A stretch of DNA of 64,000 bases. Origin: Candidatus Barnesiella excrementigallinarum (GTDB lineage Bacteria > Bacteroidota > Bacteroidia > Bacteroidales > Barnesiellaceae). A program made the translations under genes and the position numbers. The notes under the pieces are model-generated. The model saw only the letters and a list, made by a program, of their open reading frames with translations, had not been told where the DNA came from and searched no databases. This document shows, piece by piece, positions 1 to 8,229 of this stretch (the first letter of the stretch is position 1; the number at the start of each line of letters is the position of its first letter). The stretch spans positions 1 through 64,000 of the forward strand of contig DXFL01000024.1 of assembly GCA_019114445.1 (NCBI GenBank), in the 5' to 3' direction.

Positions 1-63
1 CGGTACCCGTAAGGGTACAACGGTTTTCGAGACCGTCCCGATCGACCACTCCGGCATCTTTCC
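1..63 (-). tRNA. tRNA-Ser(CGA), 3' part cut by window edge
   Basis: Read on the minus strand from 63, the sequence gives a 7-nt acceptor 5' arm, T8-G9, a D arm beginning CCGG, an anticodon stem ACGGT/ACCGT with a 7-nt loop, and a long variable arm (GTACCC/GGGTAC). A long variable arm is diagnostic of class II tRNAs. The anticodon at 29-27 is CGA, which reads the serine codon UCG. The T arm and acceptor 3' strand lie beyond position 1. The decoded codon, TCG, is visibly abundant in the protein genes of this window. Confidence 0.93.
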
Positions 64-86
64 AATGGTCTGTCGTTTTCGAGGGG

Positions 87-94
87 CAAAGGTA
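87..94 (-). promoter_or_regulatory. Bacteroidota -7 element for tRNA-Ser
   Basis: TAccTTTG on the minus strand matches the Bacteroidota -7 consensus TAnnTTTG and lies about 24 nt before the tRNA 5' end. No clear -33 TTG is seen at the expected distance. Confidence 0.6.
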
Positions 95-152
95 GGGAAA
101 AGAATCGAGCGACCGCTATTTTAATTGTAAAAAAACTCTAAAAAATAGACTA

Positions 153-629
153 TTATTTTTCACTCCATGTGTTATAGGGTTTTACGGAAAGGCTCGAATT
201 ATAGTAACGAGGGTCTCCGGTGACTTCGCTGCCGATGAACGGCGGCAGTTGGAACGATTCCGATTCCGATTTCAATTCGATTTCAGCTACGACCAGTCCC
301 GCATTGTCGCCGAGAAATTCGTCGATTTCCCACGTGTGACCTTCGTAGCGGTAGATGTACCGTTTTTTCTCGATAATGCCCGGTAGGCACAAGGTGTCGA
401 GCATTTCGGCGGCGTCGGCCAAAGGAATGGGGTATTCAAATTCCTGACGTGTGCACCCGCGGTTCGTGCTTTTGATGGTGAGGAATGCCGAGTCGCCGGC
501 AATGCGTATGCGTATGGTGCGAGCCTTGTCGGTAGAGATATATCCTTGTTTGTAATATTTGCATTCGACGGCATTCTGTCGGTACGACAAATCTTTTACT
601 TTGAATTTTCGTTCGATTTCCAACCCCAT
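153..629 (-). CDS. CYTH domain protein (triphosphate tunnel enzyme family)
   Basis: A 158-residue protein that starts MGLEIERKF. The ExExK signature (E4, E6, K8) defines the CYTH/triphosphate tunnel metalloenzyme family, which folds into a beta-barrel tunnel binding triphosphates through alternating acidic and basic residues. Further charged strands follow (RTIRIRI, FLTIKS, EFEYPIP, WEIDEF, VVAEIEL), as expected for the tunnel. Members hydrolyse inorganic triphosphate or nucleoside triphosphates, and a few are class IV adenylate cyclases. Single-domain bacterial members of this size are usually tripolyphosphatases, but the sequence does not settle the substrate. No signal peptide, so cytoplasmic. 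It is divergent from the next gene and appears monocistronic. Confidence 0.85.
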   Translation of the reverse strand: MGLEIERKFKVKDLSYRQNAVECKYYKQGYISTDKARTIRIRIAGDSAFLTIKSTNRGCTRQEFEYPIPLADAAEMLDTLCLPGIIEKKRYIYRYEGHTWEIDEFLGDNAGLVVAEIELKSESESFQLPPFIGSEVTGDPRYYNSSLSVKPYNTWSEK

Positions 630-770
630 GATTTAACAAAAAATAAATAGTGAATCGAATATAGTACATTTATTTGGTTTAAGAAGTGGAATAAATTAGA
701 TGACTTTGTTAAACAATATTAAAGCTCGGATGTCGTAGGGATAAAAGCCTCGTGCAGAGAGTTTTTTTTG

Positions 771-778
771 TACTTTTG
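771..778 (+). promoter_or_regulatory. Bacteroidota -7 element for the DUF5686 gene
   Basis: TActTTTG matches the TAnnTTTG consensus and lies about 67 nt before the chosen ATG at 845. No -33 TTG at the usual spacing was found. Confidence 0.5.
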
Positions 779-844
779 TGGGGCGAAAAATCGAGTGATT
801 AGAATCACAACTCCTATTTGCAATATACAGTTTGTGAGTGCTTT

Positions 845-3391
845 ATGGTAAAAAGATTATATGCGGTATTAATCCTTATCCTTTTGTTGGCAGGGCTTCC
901 GATTTCGGTTTCGGCTCAAAAAGCGACGGTGGTGAAGGGATTGGTACGTGACTCTTTGACGCAAGAACCTATACCTTATGCTTCTGTTTTTTTCGTAGGG
1001 AGTGACAAGGGTGTCATGACCGGCGACGAAGGTGAGTTTGCGGTGGCTGTGCGCGATAACTTTCTGAATGTGAGGGTTTCGACTTTGGGCTATCGGGAAA
1101 AAACCTTTTTTGTAAAGAAGGGTGAGGAGAACGATTTGGTAATCGATCTGGTTCCGTCGGACTATGTCTTGAAAGAGGTGGTGGTAAAACCCAAGCGGGA
1201 AAAATATAGCCGCAAAAACAATCCGGCAGTAGCGTTTGTCGAGAAATTGATCGATCGCCGCAATGTGGGAAATCCCAAACTTCACGACTTTTATAATTAC
1301 GAGAAATACGAAAAGATGACTTTTGCCCTGAATGAATTTTCGGAAGAGCAAAAGAAGAAGTGGCTGTTCAAGAAATTCCAGTTTATTTTCGATTATGTCG
1401 ATACGTCGGAAGTCTCGGGAAAACCTATTCTCACGGTGTCGATCAAGGAAAAGATTGCCGAGAATTATTACCGTCGCAGTCCCGAAACCGAGAAATCGGT
1501 CGTAACCGGTATCAAGCGTGCGGGTATCGACGAGATTTTTAATGAAGAGAGCGTGCAAATGCTCTACGACGATTTATTTCGCGAGATCGATATTTTCGGC
1601 AACGATATTACACTGCTTTCCAATCGTTTTGTAAGTCCGCTCTCCAACATTGGAACGTCGTTTTATAAATATTATCTGTTGGATACGATTCAGGTCGACG
1701 GGGTGAAGTGTATCGATTTGGGGTTTGTGCCGTTCAACTCCGAGTCGTTCGGTTTCACCGGGCATATTTATGTGCCTGAGGGCGATACGACCTACTTTAT
1801 CAAAAAGGTGAAGATGAATGTGCCTCGCGATATCAATCTCAACTATGTGGAGAATATGTATCTCGAACAGGACTACGAACGGCTTCCCGATGGAACCCGG
1901 GTGAAAACCAAAGACGATGCCATTATTGAGTTCAGGGTAATGCCTTCGACACAAGGTTTGTATGCCCGGCGTATGACTACATACGACAAGTTCTCGTTTA
2001 CCCCGCCCGACGATTTGTCGGTATATGATTTCGAGGGGCGGGAGAAGGTCGAAATCGATGCTCAGGCCAAGCCCGAGGAATTTTGGGTGGACAACCGTCA
2101 TGTACCGGTGCGAAAGAAGGAGAATGCGGTTGACAAATTGCTGGTCAAGTTGCGCGAAGTCCCGGTATTCTATTATACCGAGAAGGTTTTGGGCGTACTT
2201 ATTGGTGGCTATATCGAGACCGGGGAAGACAGCAAGTTCGATTTCGGGCCGATGAATACGACCATCAGTGCCAACGAAATAGAAGGAGCCCGTTTCAGAG
2301 TGGGAGGGTTGACTACCGCCCAGCTCAATCCGCATTGGTTCGCCCGTGGGTATGTAGCCTATGGTACGAAAGACGAAAAGGTGAAATATTCGGGCGAGGT
2401 TGAGTACTCTTTCAATGAAAAGAAATTCCATTCGCGCGAGTTTCCCATCAACTCCATCAAATTGAGCCATTCGTACGATATAGACCAGTTGGGACAGCAG
2501 TATATGTATACCAACAAGGATAATGTATTCCTTTCGTTGAAGCGCAAAGCCGACAATAAGGCAACTTACCTGCGTAAAACCGAATTGTCTTATTTACAGG
2601 AGCGCAGGGGCGGCTTCTCGTTCGGGCTGGGCATACGTAACGAAATACAGCAAATGGCGACGGATCGAATTTCGTTTATCGATGGCTACGGCAACGTGAT
2701 AAAAGATTATATGCAAACCAACTTCGAGGTGAAGTTGCGTTTTGCTCCTAACGAGAAATTTTATCAAACGAAGAGTAACCGTTTCCCCATTAACCTCGAT
2801 GCTCCTGTGCTGACCCTTTCTCATGTCTTTTCCTTTAAAGACTTTTTGGGTAGCCGTTATTCCTATAATCGTACCGAGTTTGGCGTACAAAAACGGTTTT
2901 GGTTTTCGGCATTCGGTTATTTCGATGCCATTGTCAAGGCCGGTAAGGTATGGGATAAAGTTCCTTTCCCCATGCTCATTTTGCCTAATGCCAACCTCTC
3001 ATACACGATTCAGCCCGAATCGTATGCTTTGATGAATGCTCTCGAATTTGTGAACGACCAGTATGTGTCGTGGGATTTTACCTACAATGCCAACGGGGCT
3101 TTGTTCAACCGCATTCCCCTGCTGAAATATATGAAATTGCGTGAGGTATTTTCGTTTCGGGGATTGTATGGTTCGTTGAGTAAGAAAAACAATCCGTTGT
3201 ACAATCAAGATTTGTTTGTATTCCCCAAAGGCAGTACCGAAATGGATAAAATGCCTTATATGGAATGCAGCGTAGGGCTCGACAACATATTTACTATTTT
3301 GCGCGTCGATTATGTGTGGCGGTTGACCTATCTCGATAATCCCAACATCAGCAAAGGCGGTGTGCGCATAGCTTTGCACTTTACCTTTTAA
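845..3391 (+). CDS. DUF5686 outer-membrane protein with carboxypeptidase-regulatory-like N-terminal domain
   Basis: I place the start at ATG 845 (MVKRLYAV), not the upstream ATG at 818, because it begins directly with a signal peptide (positive residues, hydrophobic core, cleavage near SVSAQ). After the signal comes a CarboxypepD_reg-like beta-sandwich of about 90 residues (GLVRDSLTQEPIPYASVFF ... STLGY). A long DUF5686 region follows, rich in alternating hydrophobic and aromatic strands and ending in LHFTF, an aromatic C-terminus typical of outer-membrane beta-barrels. The family is common in Bacteroidota. Its precise function is not established; a surface or outer-membrane role is inferred. 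It is a single gene closed by a shared hairpin with the convergent peptidase gene. Confidence 0.8.
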   Translation: MVKRLYAVLILILLLAGLPISVSAQKATVVKGLVRDSLTQEPIPYASVFFVGSDKGVMTGDEGEFAVAVRDNFLNVRVSTLGYREKTFFVKKGEENDLVIDLVPSDYVLKEVVVKPKREKYSRKNNPAVAFVEKLIDRRNVGNPKLHDFYNYEKYEKMTFALNEFSEEQKKKWLFKKFQFIFDYVDTSEVSGKPILTVSIKEKIAENYYRRSPETEKSVVTGIKRAGIDEIFNEESVQMLYDDLFREIDIFGNDITLLSNRFVSPLSNIGTSFYKYYLLDTIQVDGVKCIDLGFVPFNSESFGFTGHIYVPEGDTTYFIKKVKMNVPRDINLNYVENMYLEQDYERLPDGTRVKTKDDAIIEFRVMPSTQGLYARRMTTYDKFSFTPPDDLSVYDFEGREKVEIDAQAKPEEFWVDNRHVPVRKKENAVDKLLVKLREVPVFYYTEKVLGVLIGGYIETGEDSKFDFGPMNTTISANEIEGARFRVGGLTTAQLNPHWFARGYVAYGTKDEKVKYSGEVEYSFNEKKFHSREFPINSIKLSHSYDIDQLGQQYMYTNKDNVFLSLKRKADNKATYLRKTELSYLQERRGGFSFGLGIRNEIQQMATDRISFIDGYGNVIKDYMQTNFEVKLRFAPNEKFYQTKSNRFPINLDAPVLTLSHVFSFKDFLGSRYSYNRTEFGVQKRFWFSAFGYFDAIVKAGKVWDKVPFPMLILPNANLSYTIQPESYALMNALEFVNDQYVSWDFTYNANGALFNRIPLLKYMKLREVFSFRGLYGSLSKKNNPLYNQDLFVFPKGSTEMDKMPYMECSVGLDNIFTILRVDYVWRLTYLDNPNISKGGVRIALHFTF

Positions 3392-3482
3392 TCGAACGAA
3401 TTGTTGGAGGGGGAGGAGAGACCAGAGAGACGAAAGACAGGATACAAACTATTTTCCCCCCCGAAAGTATAGGGGCAAACAA

Positions 3483-3516
3483 ACAAAAGGAGGCTTGTTT
3501 ACAAGCCTCCTTTTGT
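3483..3516. terminator. Bidirectional terminator between DUF5686 gene and M3 peptidase gene
   Basis: A perfect 16-bp inverted repeat (3483-3498 and 3501-3516) with a 2-nt loop is flanked by A-rich sequence on the left and T-rich sequence on the right. It can therefore act in both directions between the convergent genes. Confidence 0.9.
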
Positions 3517-3537
3517 TTGATGACGTACCGGTATCTA

Positions 3538-5619
3538 TTATTTGATGATACCATCGCGACGCATGAGCGCTTCGATGGTCGGTTCGCTGCCTTTGAAGCG
3601 TTTGTAGAGGATCATGGGATTTTCGGTACCGCCCCGTTTCAGGATATTGTCGCGGAACGAAGCAGCGGTTGCCGGGTCGAAAATACCGTGGGCTTTGAAT
3701 ACGGCGAAAGCGTCGGCATCGAGAACCTCGGCCCATTTGTAACCGTAGTAGCCGGCGGCATATCCGCCCGAGAAAATATGGCTGAACTGGGGCGCAATGA
3801 GCGTACCCTCTACGGTGGGCAATACCAATGTCTTTTCGGTAGCCTCTTTTTCAAACGCCACAGCGTCGGTTACCGGAGCGGTGATGGAGTGGTAGGCCAT
3901 GTCGAGGAACCCAAAAGTAAGTTGGCGTACACACAAGTAGGCTGCCAAATATTGGCTCGATTTTTTAATCTTTTCGACCAATTCTACCGGAATTTTTTCT
4001 CCCGTTTTGTAGTGGACGGCGAAACTGTCGAGGAACTCTTTCTCGCTCAGGAAGTTTTCGTTGAACTGCGAAGGCAACTCCACGAAATCGCGGTATACGC
4101 TGGTTCCTGCGAGCGAGGAGTATGTCACATCGGAGAGCAGTCCGTGCAGGGCGTGACCGAACTCATGCAGGAATGTTTCCACCTCGTCGTAGGTGAGCAG
4201 GGCCGGCGCGTCGGCCGTGGGGCGGGAGAAGTTCATCACGATGGTTACGTGGGGACGGCTGTCCTCTCCATTCTCCTCTTTCCATTGTCCTTTGAACTCG
4301 GTCATCCATGCACCGGCGCGTTTGCCGTCACGGGGGAAGAAATCGGTATAGATGACACCTACATAATTCCCGTCGTTGTCGGTTACTTCGAAAGCCTCTA
4401 CTTCGGGGTGGTATACGGGGATTTTGGGATTCTTGGTAAAGTGCAAACCATACAGGCGAGTAGCCAGCCCGAATACACCTTTAATCGTATTGTTTACCTC
4501 GAAATAGGGACGTAACATTTCGTCGTTGAGGTCGTATTTGATGTGTTTGAGTTGTTCGGAGTAGTAGCTGAAATCCCACGGCATCAAGGTAATGTCTTTA
4601 CCCTCTTTGCCGATGGCGAAACCTTCTACCTCTTTAACCTCTTGCAAAGCAGCGGGTTTGTAGGCGTCGAGCAACTGGTTGAGCAGGTTGTAAACCGCCG
4701 CGCTGTTACCGGCCATTGTGGTTTGCAGGTTATATTCGGCATAAGTGGGTTTGTCGAAGAGCTTGGCCATTTCGAGGCGAACTTCGGCAATGCGGGTCAG
4801 TACGGGAATATTGTTGTATTCGCCGGCGAGGTTGCGCGAGTTATAGGCCCGATAGAGTTTCTCCCTCAAATCGCGGCGCGACGAGTATTTCATAAATGCG
4901 CTGTAACTGGGATAGGAGAGGTTTACCATATACCCCTCTTTACCTTTGCTTTGGGCCAATGCGGCGGCAGCGTCGCGGGCACTTTGGGGCAGACCTTCCA
5001 ATTCATCTTCGGTGAGCATCATGCTGAACAGGTTGGTCTCTTTCAAGACATTCTGTCCGAATGTAAGTGTGAGTTGGCTCAATTCCGACGACAGGGCGCG
5101 GTATTTTTCCCGGTCTTCGCCTTGCAGTTCGGCACCGCTCAGGGCAAACGATTCGTAAGTCTCTTTCAGTAATGTTTGTTGTTCGGGGGTGAGGTCGAGT
5201 TGGTCGCGACGGTCGTAGACGAACTTAATACGTTCGAAGAGCTTCTCGTTGAGGCTGATGTTATTGCTGTGCTCCGAGAGCATGGGTTGTACCCGTTGCG
5301 AGATTTCCATCATTTCGTCGTTGCTCTCGGCGCTTAGCAGAGCGAAAAATACGCTGGCCACCCGGTTGAGCATTTGCCCGCTACGGTCGAGTGCTACAAT
5401 GGTATTTTCAAATGTAGGCATCGAACGTTGGTTAACGATGGCGTCGATCTCTTTTTGATTTTCTTCGATGGCCTTTTTAAAAGCCGGTTCGTAGTGCGAC
5501 AATTTTATTTTGTCGAACGGTACTGTTTGGTGCGGGGTCTTGTATGTCCCGAAAAATGGATTAGCAGCTTGTGCCATGATCGTAAAAACAGTTAAGGCAG
5601 ATAATAAGAATTTTTTCAT
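3538..5619 (-). CDS. dcp: M3 family metallopeptidase, Dcp-type peptidyl-dipeptidase
   Basis: A zinc metallopeptidase of about 693 residues that would release dipeptides or cleave oligopeptides. The zinc motif HEFGH (H485-H489) sits in the characteristic M3 context FLHEFGHALHGLL, followed downstream by the C-terminal M3 lobe (FSGGYAAGYYGYKWAEVLDADAF). The upstream half is mostly helical and fits the M3 N-terminal lobe. I chose ATG 5619 (MKKFLLSALTVF) over the ATG 13 codons upstream because it opens a signal peptide ending near AQA, which suggests a periplasmic location. Length fits the Dcp branch (about 680-710). It is monocistronic, with a hairpin directly after the stop. The dcp assignment is by family; OpdA-type oligopeptidase A is the alternative, but those lack a signal peptide. 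Confidence 0.9.
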   Translation of the reverse strand: MKKFLLSALTVFTIMAQAANPFFGTYKTPHQTVPFDKIKLSHYEPAFKKAIEENQKEIDAIVNQRSMPTFENTIVALDRSGQMLNRVASVFFALLSAESNDEMMEISQRVQPMLSEHSNNISLNEKLFERIKFVYDRRDQLDLTPEQQTLLKETYESFALSGAELQGEDREKYRALSSELSQLTLTFGQNVLKETNLFSMMLTEDELEGLPQSARDAAAALAQSKGKEGYMVNLSYPSYSAFMKYSSRRDLREKLYRAYNSRNLAGEYNNIPVLTRIAEVRLEMAKLFDKPTYAEYNLQTTMAGNSAAVYNLLNQLLDAYKPAALQEVKEVEGFAIGKEGKDITLMPWDFSYYSEQLKHIKYDLNDEMLRPYFEVNNTIKGVFGLATRLYGLHFTKNPKIPVYHPEVEAFEVTDNDGNYVGVIYTDFFPRDGKRAGAWMTEFKGQWKEENGEDSRPHVTIVMNFSRPTADAPALLTYDEVETFLHEFGHALHGLLSDVTYSSLAGTSVYRDFVELPSQFNENFLSEKEFLDSFAVHYKTGEKIPVELVEKIKKSSQYLAAYLCVRQLTFGFLDMAYHSITAPVTDAVAFEKEATEKTLVLPTVEGTLIAPQFSHIFSGGYAAGYYGYKWAEVLDADAFAVFKAHGIFDPATAASFRDNILKRGGTENPMILYKRFKGSEPTIEALMRRDGIIK

Positions 5620-5788
5620 TACTACTGTGTTATGTGATACAATTTTAATTTTAAACAAAGGTCATAATTTATAATCATTCTAACCAGACTTCGACACTTA
5701 ATAAATATTAAACAAACCGATTCATAAATTTATTTTAATTCGGTCGTGCTTTTTTATATTACTTTTACACGCCATAAACTTGCAAAGT

Positions 5789-7618
5789 ATGAAAAGACGT
5801 ATCTATTTTTTGATAGGGGTGTATTGCTGGTTTTTTCTCCTGTTTGTCCTGCAAAAGCCATTGTTTATGTTGTACCATTGGGATATTTATGGAGGTACAC
5901 CGTTGTCGGAGTGGTTTTCGGTAATGTGGCACGGCCGGTTGCTCGACAACTCGATGGCTGCCTATATTACGGCAGTACCGGCATTGCTCACGGTGGCGAC
6001 AGTTTGGTTGCGGGGCAGGTGGTGGACCCCTGTTTTTCGTGTTTATTTTGCGTTGATAGCATTTGTCGTATCGGCCATCACATTGGGCGATGCCGTGCTG
6101 TATAGTTTTTGGGGATTCCGTATCGACGCTACGCCGCTTTTTTATCTCACTTCGCCGGCCGACGCCGTAGCCAGTATTCCGGCGTGGCAGACGGTTGTTA
6201 TTGTTTTGCTTATTTTTATTTATGCCGCTCTTTTGTTATGGCCGATGTGGCGGTTGTCGGGGTGTGTGGGCCGCTGGGGAGAAACTCGTAAACCGGTACT
6301 CTCGTTTGTGTGCCTGTTGTTGCTTGCGGTATCGCTATTTATCCCTATCCGGGGAGGGTTTACGGTGTCGACCATGAATGTGGGCAAGGTTTATTTCAGT
6401 GATCGTATGGTGCTTAATCATGCGGCTATCAACCCGGTGTTTAGTTTAATTTCTTCGTTGTCCAAGTCGGAAGATTTTTCTACACAATACCGCTTTTTCG
6501 AATCCGAGGAGGCCGATACTCTTTTTGAACCGTTGCGTGGTGGAGGCCCGTCGGTTTTCCCTTCCGATTCGTTACAGTGGGTGAAACCCGGCGCCAATGT
6601 GCTGCTTGTTGTTCTCGAAAGTTTTTCGGGAGCGGCTATGGAAAGTTTGGGCGGAACTCCCGGCATAATGCCTAACCTCGAAAAGATTGCTTCGGAGGGA
6701 ATCTTCTTTACGAACTGTTATGCCAACAGTTTTCGTACCGACCGGGGATTAACCGCTATTCTCAGCGGGTATCCGGCACAGCCTACGGCCTCGATTATGA
6801 AATATCCTTCCAAGTCGCAGTCGTTGCCGGGCATATCCAAGTCCTTGCGGCGCGAGGGATACGACACCCAGTTTATTTATGGCGGCGATGCCGACTTTAC
6901 CAATATGCGTTCCTATTTCATCTCTATGGGGATAGACCAAATCGTGTGCGACAAGGATTTCCCTCTGAGCCAGCGATTGAGCAAATGGGGTGTCCCCGAC
7001 GACGTGACTTTCGAGACGGTTTATCGGTTGGTTGAAGAACAGTCGAAAGAGCCTTTTATGAAAATGTTCCTTACGCTCAGCAGCCACGAGCCGTTCGATG
7101 TGCCCATGCGTCGGTTCGAAGATAAGTATTTAAATTCGGTCGCTTATACCGATAGTTGCCTCGGCGATTTCATAGGGCGATTGAAACAGCTTCCGGTATG
7201 GGACAATACGCTTGTGGTGTTTGTGGCCGACCATGCTTTCCGGTATCCCTATACGGTGCAGAATCACGATATAGGTTACCACCATATCCCTATGGTGTGG
7301 ACCGGTGGTGCCGTGTTGCGTCCGATGGTAGTCGATGCATATATGTCGCAGACCGACTTGGCGGCAACGCTTCTGTCGCAGTTGCATATTGCGTACGACG
7401 ATTTTACGTTCAGCAAAAATATTGCCGATCCCGAGCGGGAGCAGTTTGCCTATTACACCTTCCCCGATGGATTCGGTTTTGTCGATCGCGAAGGGGCTGC
7501 GGTTTACGATTGTGCCGCCCAAACGGCGCTTGTCGAGCAGAACGATAGTAATGCGGTGCGGGTGCAAAAAGGGAAGGCTTATTTGCAAAAGTTATACGAC
7601 GATTTGGCTTCGCGCTGA
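5789..7618 (+). CDS. LTA synthase-family membrane sulfatase/phosphotransferase
   Basis: A 609-residue protein with about five N-terminal membrane segments (first about 190 residues) followed by an extracytoplasmic sulfatase/alkaline-phosphatase-fold domain. The catalytic threonine candidate is T317 in FRTDRGLTAILSG, the nucleophile position in LtaS-like enzymes; metal-binding residues include the E of LVVLESFSG and the DH of FVADHAF. In Gram-negative Bacteroidota such proteins transfer phosphoglycerol or phosphoethanolamine-like groups onto envelope glycans or lipids; the substrate is not deducible here. I start at ATG 5789 (MKRRIYF); an in-frame TTG three codons upstream is less likely. The downstream GNAT gene is 29 nt away, so co-transcription is likely. 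Confidence 0.87.
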   Translation: MKRRIYFLIGVYCWFFLLFVLQKPLFMLYHWDIYGGTPLSEWFSVMWHGRLLDNSMAAYITAVPALLTVATVWLRGRWWTPVFRVYFALIAFVVSAITLGDAVLYSFWGFRIDATPLFYLTSPADAVASIPAWQTVVIVLLIFIYAALLLWPMWRLSGCVGRWGETRKPVLSFVCLLLLAVSLFIPIRGGFTVSTMNVGKVYFSDRMVLNHAAINPVFSLISSLSKSEDFSTQYRFFESEEADTLFEPLRGGGPSVFPSDSLQWVKPGANVLLVVLESFSGAAMESLGGTPGIMPNLEKIASEGIFFTNCYANSFRTDRGLTAILSGYPAQPTASIMKYPSKSQSLPGISKSLRREGYDTQFIYGGDADFTNMRSYFISMGIDQIVCDKDFPLSQRLSKWGVPDDVTFETVYRLVEEQSKEPFMKMFLTLSSHEPFDVPMRRFEDKYLNSVAYTDSCLGDFIGRLKQLPVWDNTLVVFVADHAFRYPYTVQNHDIGYHHIPMVWTGGAVLRPMVVDAYMSQTDLAATLLSQLHIAYDDFTFSKNIADPEREQFAYYTFPDGFGFVDREGAAVYDCAAQTALVEQNDSNAVRVQKGKAYLQKLYDDLASR

Positions 7619-7647
7619 CACAAACGATGGCAATAAAACGATTGTAA

Positions 7648-8148
7648 ATGGAGATAAGGCATACATCGACCGAGGATATCGACCGTGTGATGGCGGTATT
7701 CGAACAGGCAAAACGATTCATGCGCCTGAATGGGAATTTTCGCCAGTGGACGGGTGGTTACCCGTCGCGGGAGATTCTCGAAGCGGATATTTCGCAGGAA
7801 AGCAGTTTTGTTTGTATCGATGACGACGGGGCTATCGTGGGAACATTTTGTTTTCGATACGGGGTTGAACCGGAGCCTACCTACCGGACGATTTACAATG
7901 GAGCATGGCTTAACGACAAACCTTATGGCGTGATTCATCGCATTGCCTCTTCGGGTAAGGTGGGTGGTGTTTTTGCAACCTGTTTGGCGTTTTGTGGAGA
8001 GTTTGTCGACAACATTCGTATCGATACCCATCGCGATAATCGGGTCATGCAGGAGTTGTTGGGCCGTCACGGATTCAGCCGTTGCGGTATTATCTATTTG
8101 GTTAACGGCGACGAACGCATTGCCTTTCAGAAAGAGATTTCGAGGTAA
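7648..8148 (+). CDS. GNAT family N-acetyltransferase
   Basis: A 166-residue cytoplasmic protein with GNAT architecture: an N-terminal strand-helix (IRHTSTEDIDRVMAVFEQAKRFM), central beta strands (SFVCIDDDGAIVGTFCF), and the late section NIRIDTHRDNRVMQELLGRHGFSRCGII, which matches the C-terminal GNAT region found in many small acetyltransferases. The acetyl-CoA loop (around IHRIASSGKVGGVFATCL) is degenerate compared with the Q/RxxGxG/A consensus, which is normal for this subgroup. The acceptor substrate is unknown. It follows the LTA-synthase-like gene by 29 nt and ends at a strong terminator. Confidence 0.8.
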   Translation: MEIRHTSTEDIDRVMAVFEQAKRFMRLNGNFRQWTGGYPSREILEADISQESSFVCIDDDGAIVGTFCFRYGVEPEPTYRTIYNGAWLNDKPYGVIHRIASSGKVGGVFATCLAFCGEFVDNIRIDTHRDNRVMQELLGRHGFSRCGIIYLVNGDERIAFQKEISR

Positions 8149-8170
8149 GTGTCCCGAATGGAACGTGCAG

Positions 8171-8213
8171 AAACGATACGGGGCGAGAGTTTTTCTCTCG
8201 CCCCGTATCGTTT
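8171..8213. terminator. Bidirectional terminator, GNAT gene / subtilase gene
   Basis: A perfect 19-bp inverted repeat (8171-8189 and 8195-8213) with a 5-nt T loop lies between two convergent genes. The outer pairs are AAA/TTT, so it has a short T tract on each strand. Confidence 0.9.
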
Positions 8214-8229
8214 AACAAGTGATGATTGG

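Noticed and set aside
5780..5788. TTG start for the LTA-synthase-like gene
   Set aside because: An ATG three codons downstream begins a better N-terminus; the same reasoning rejected the TTG starts at 17045 and 46989.
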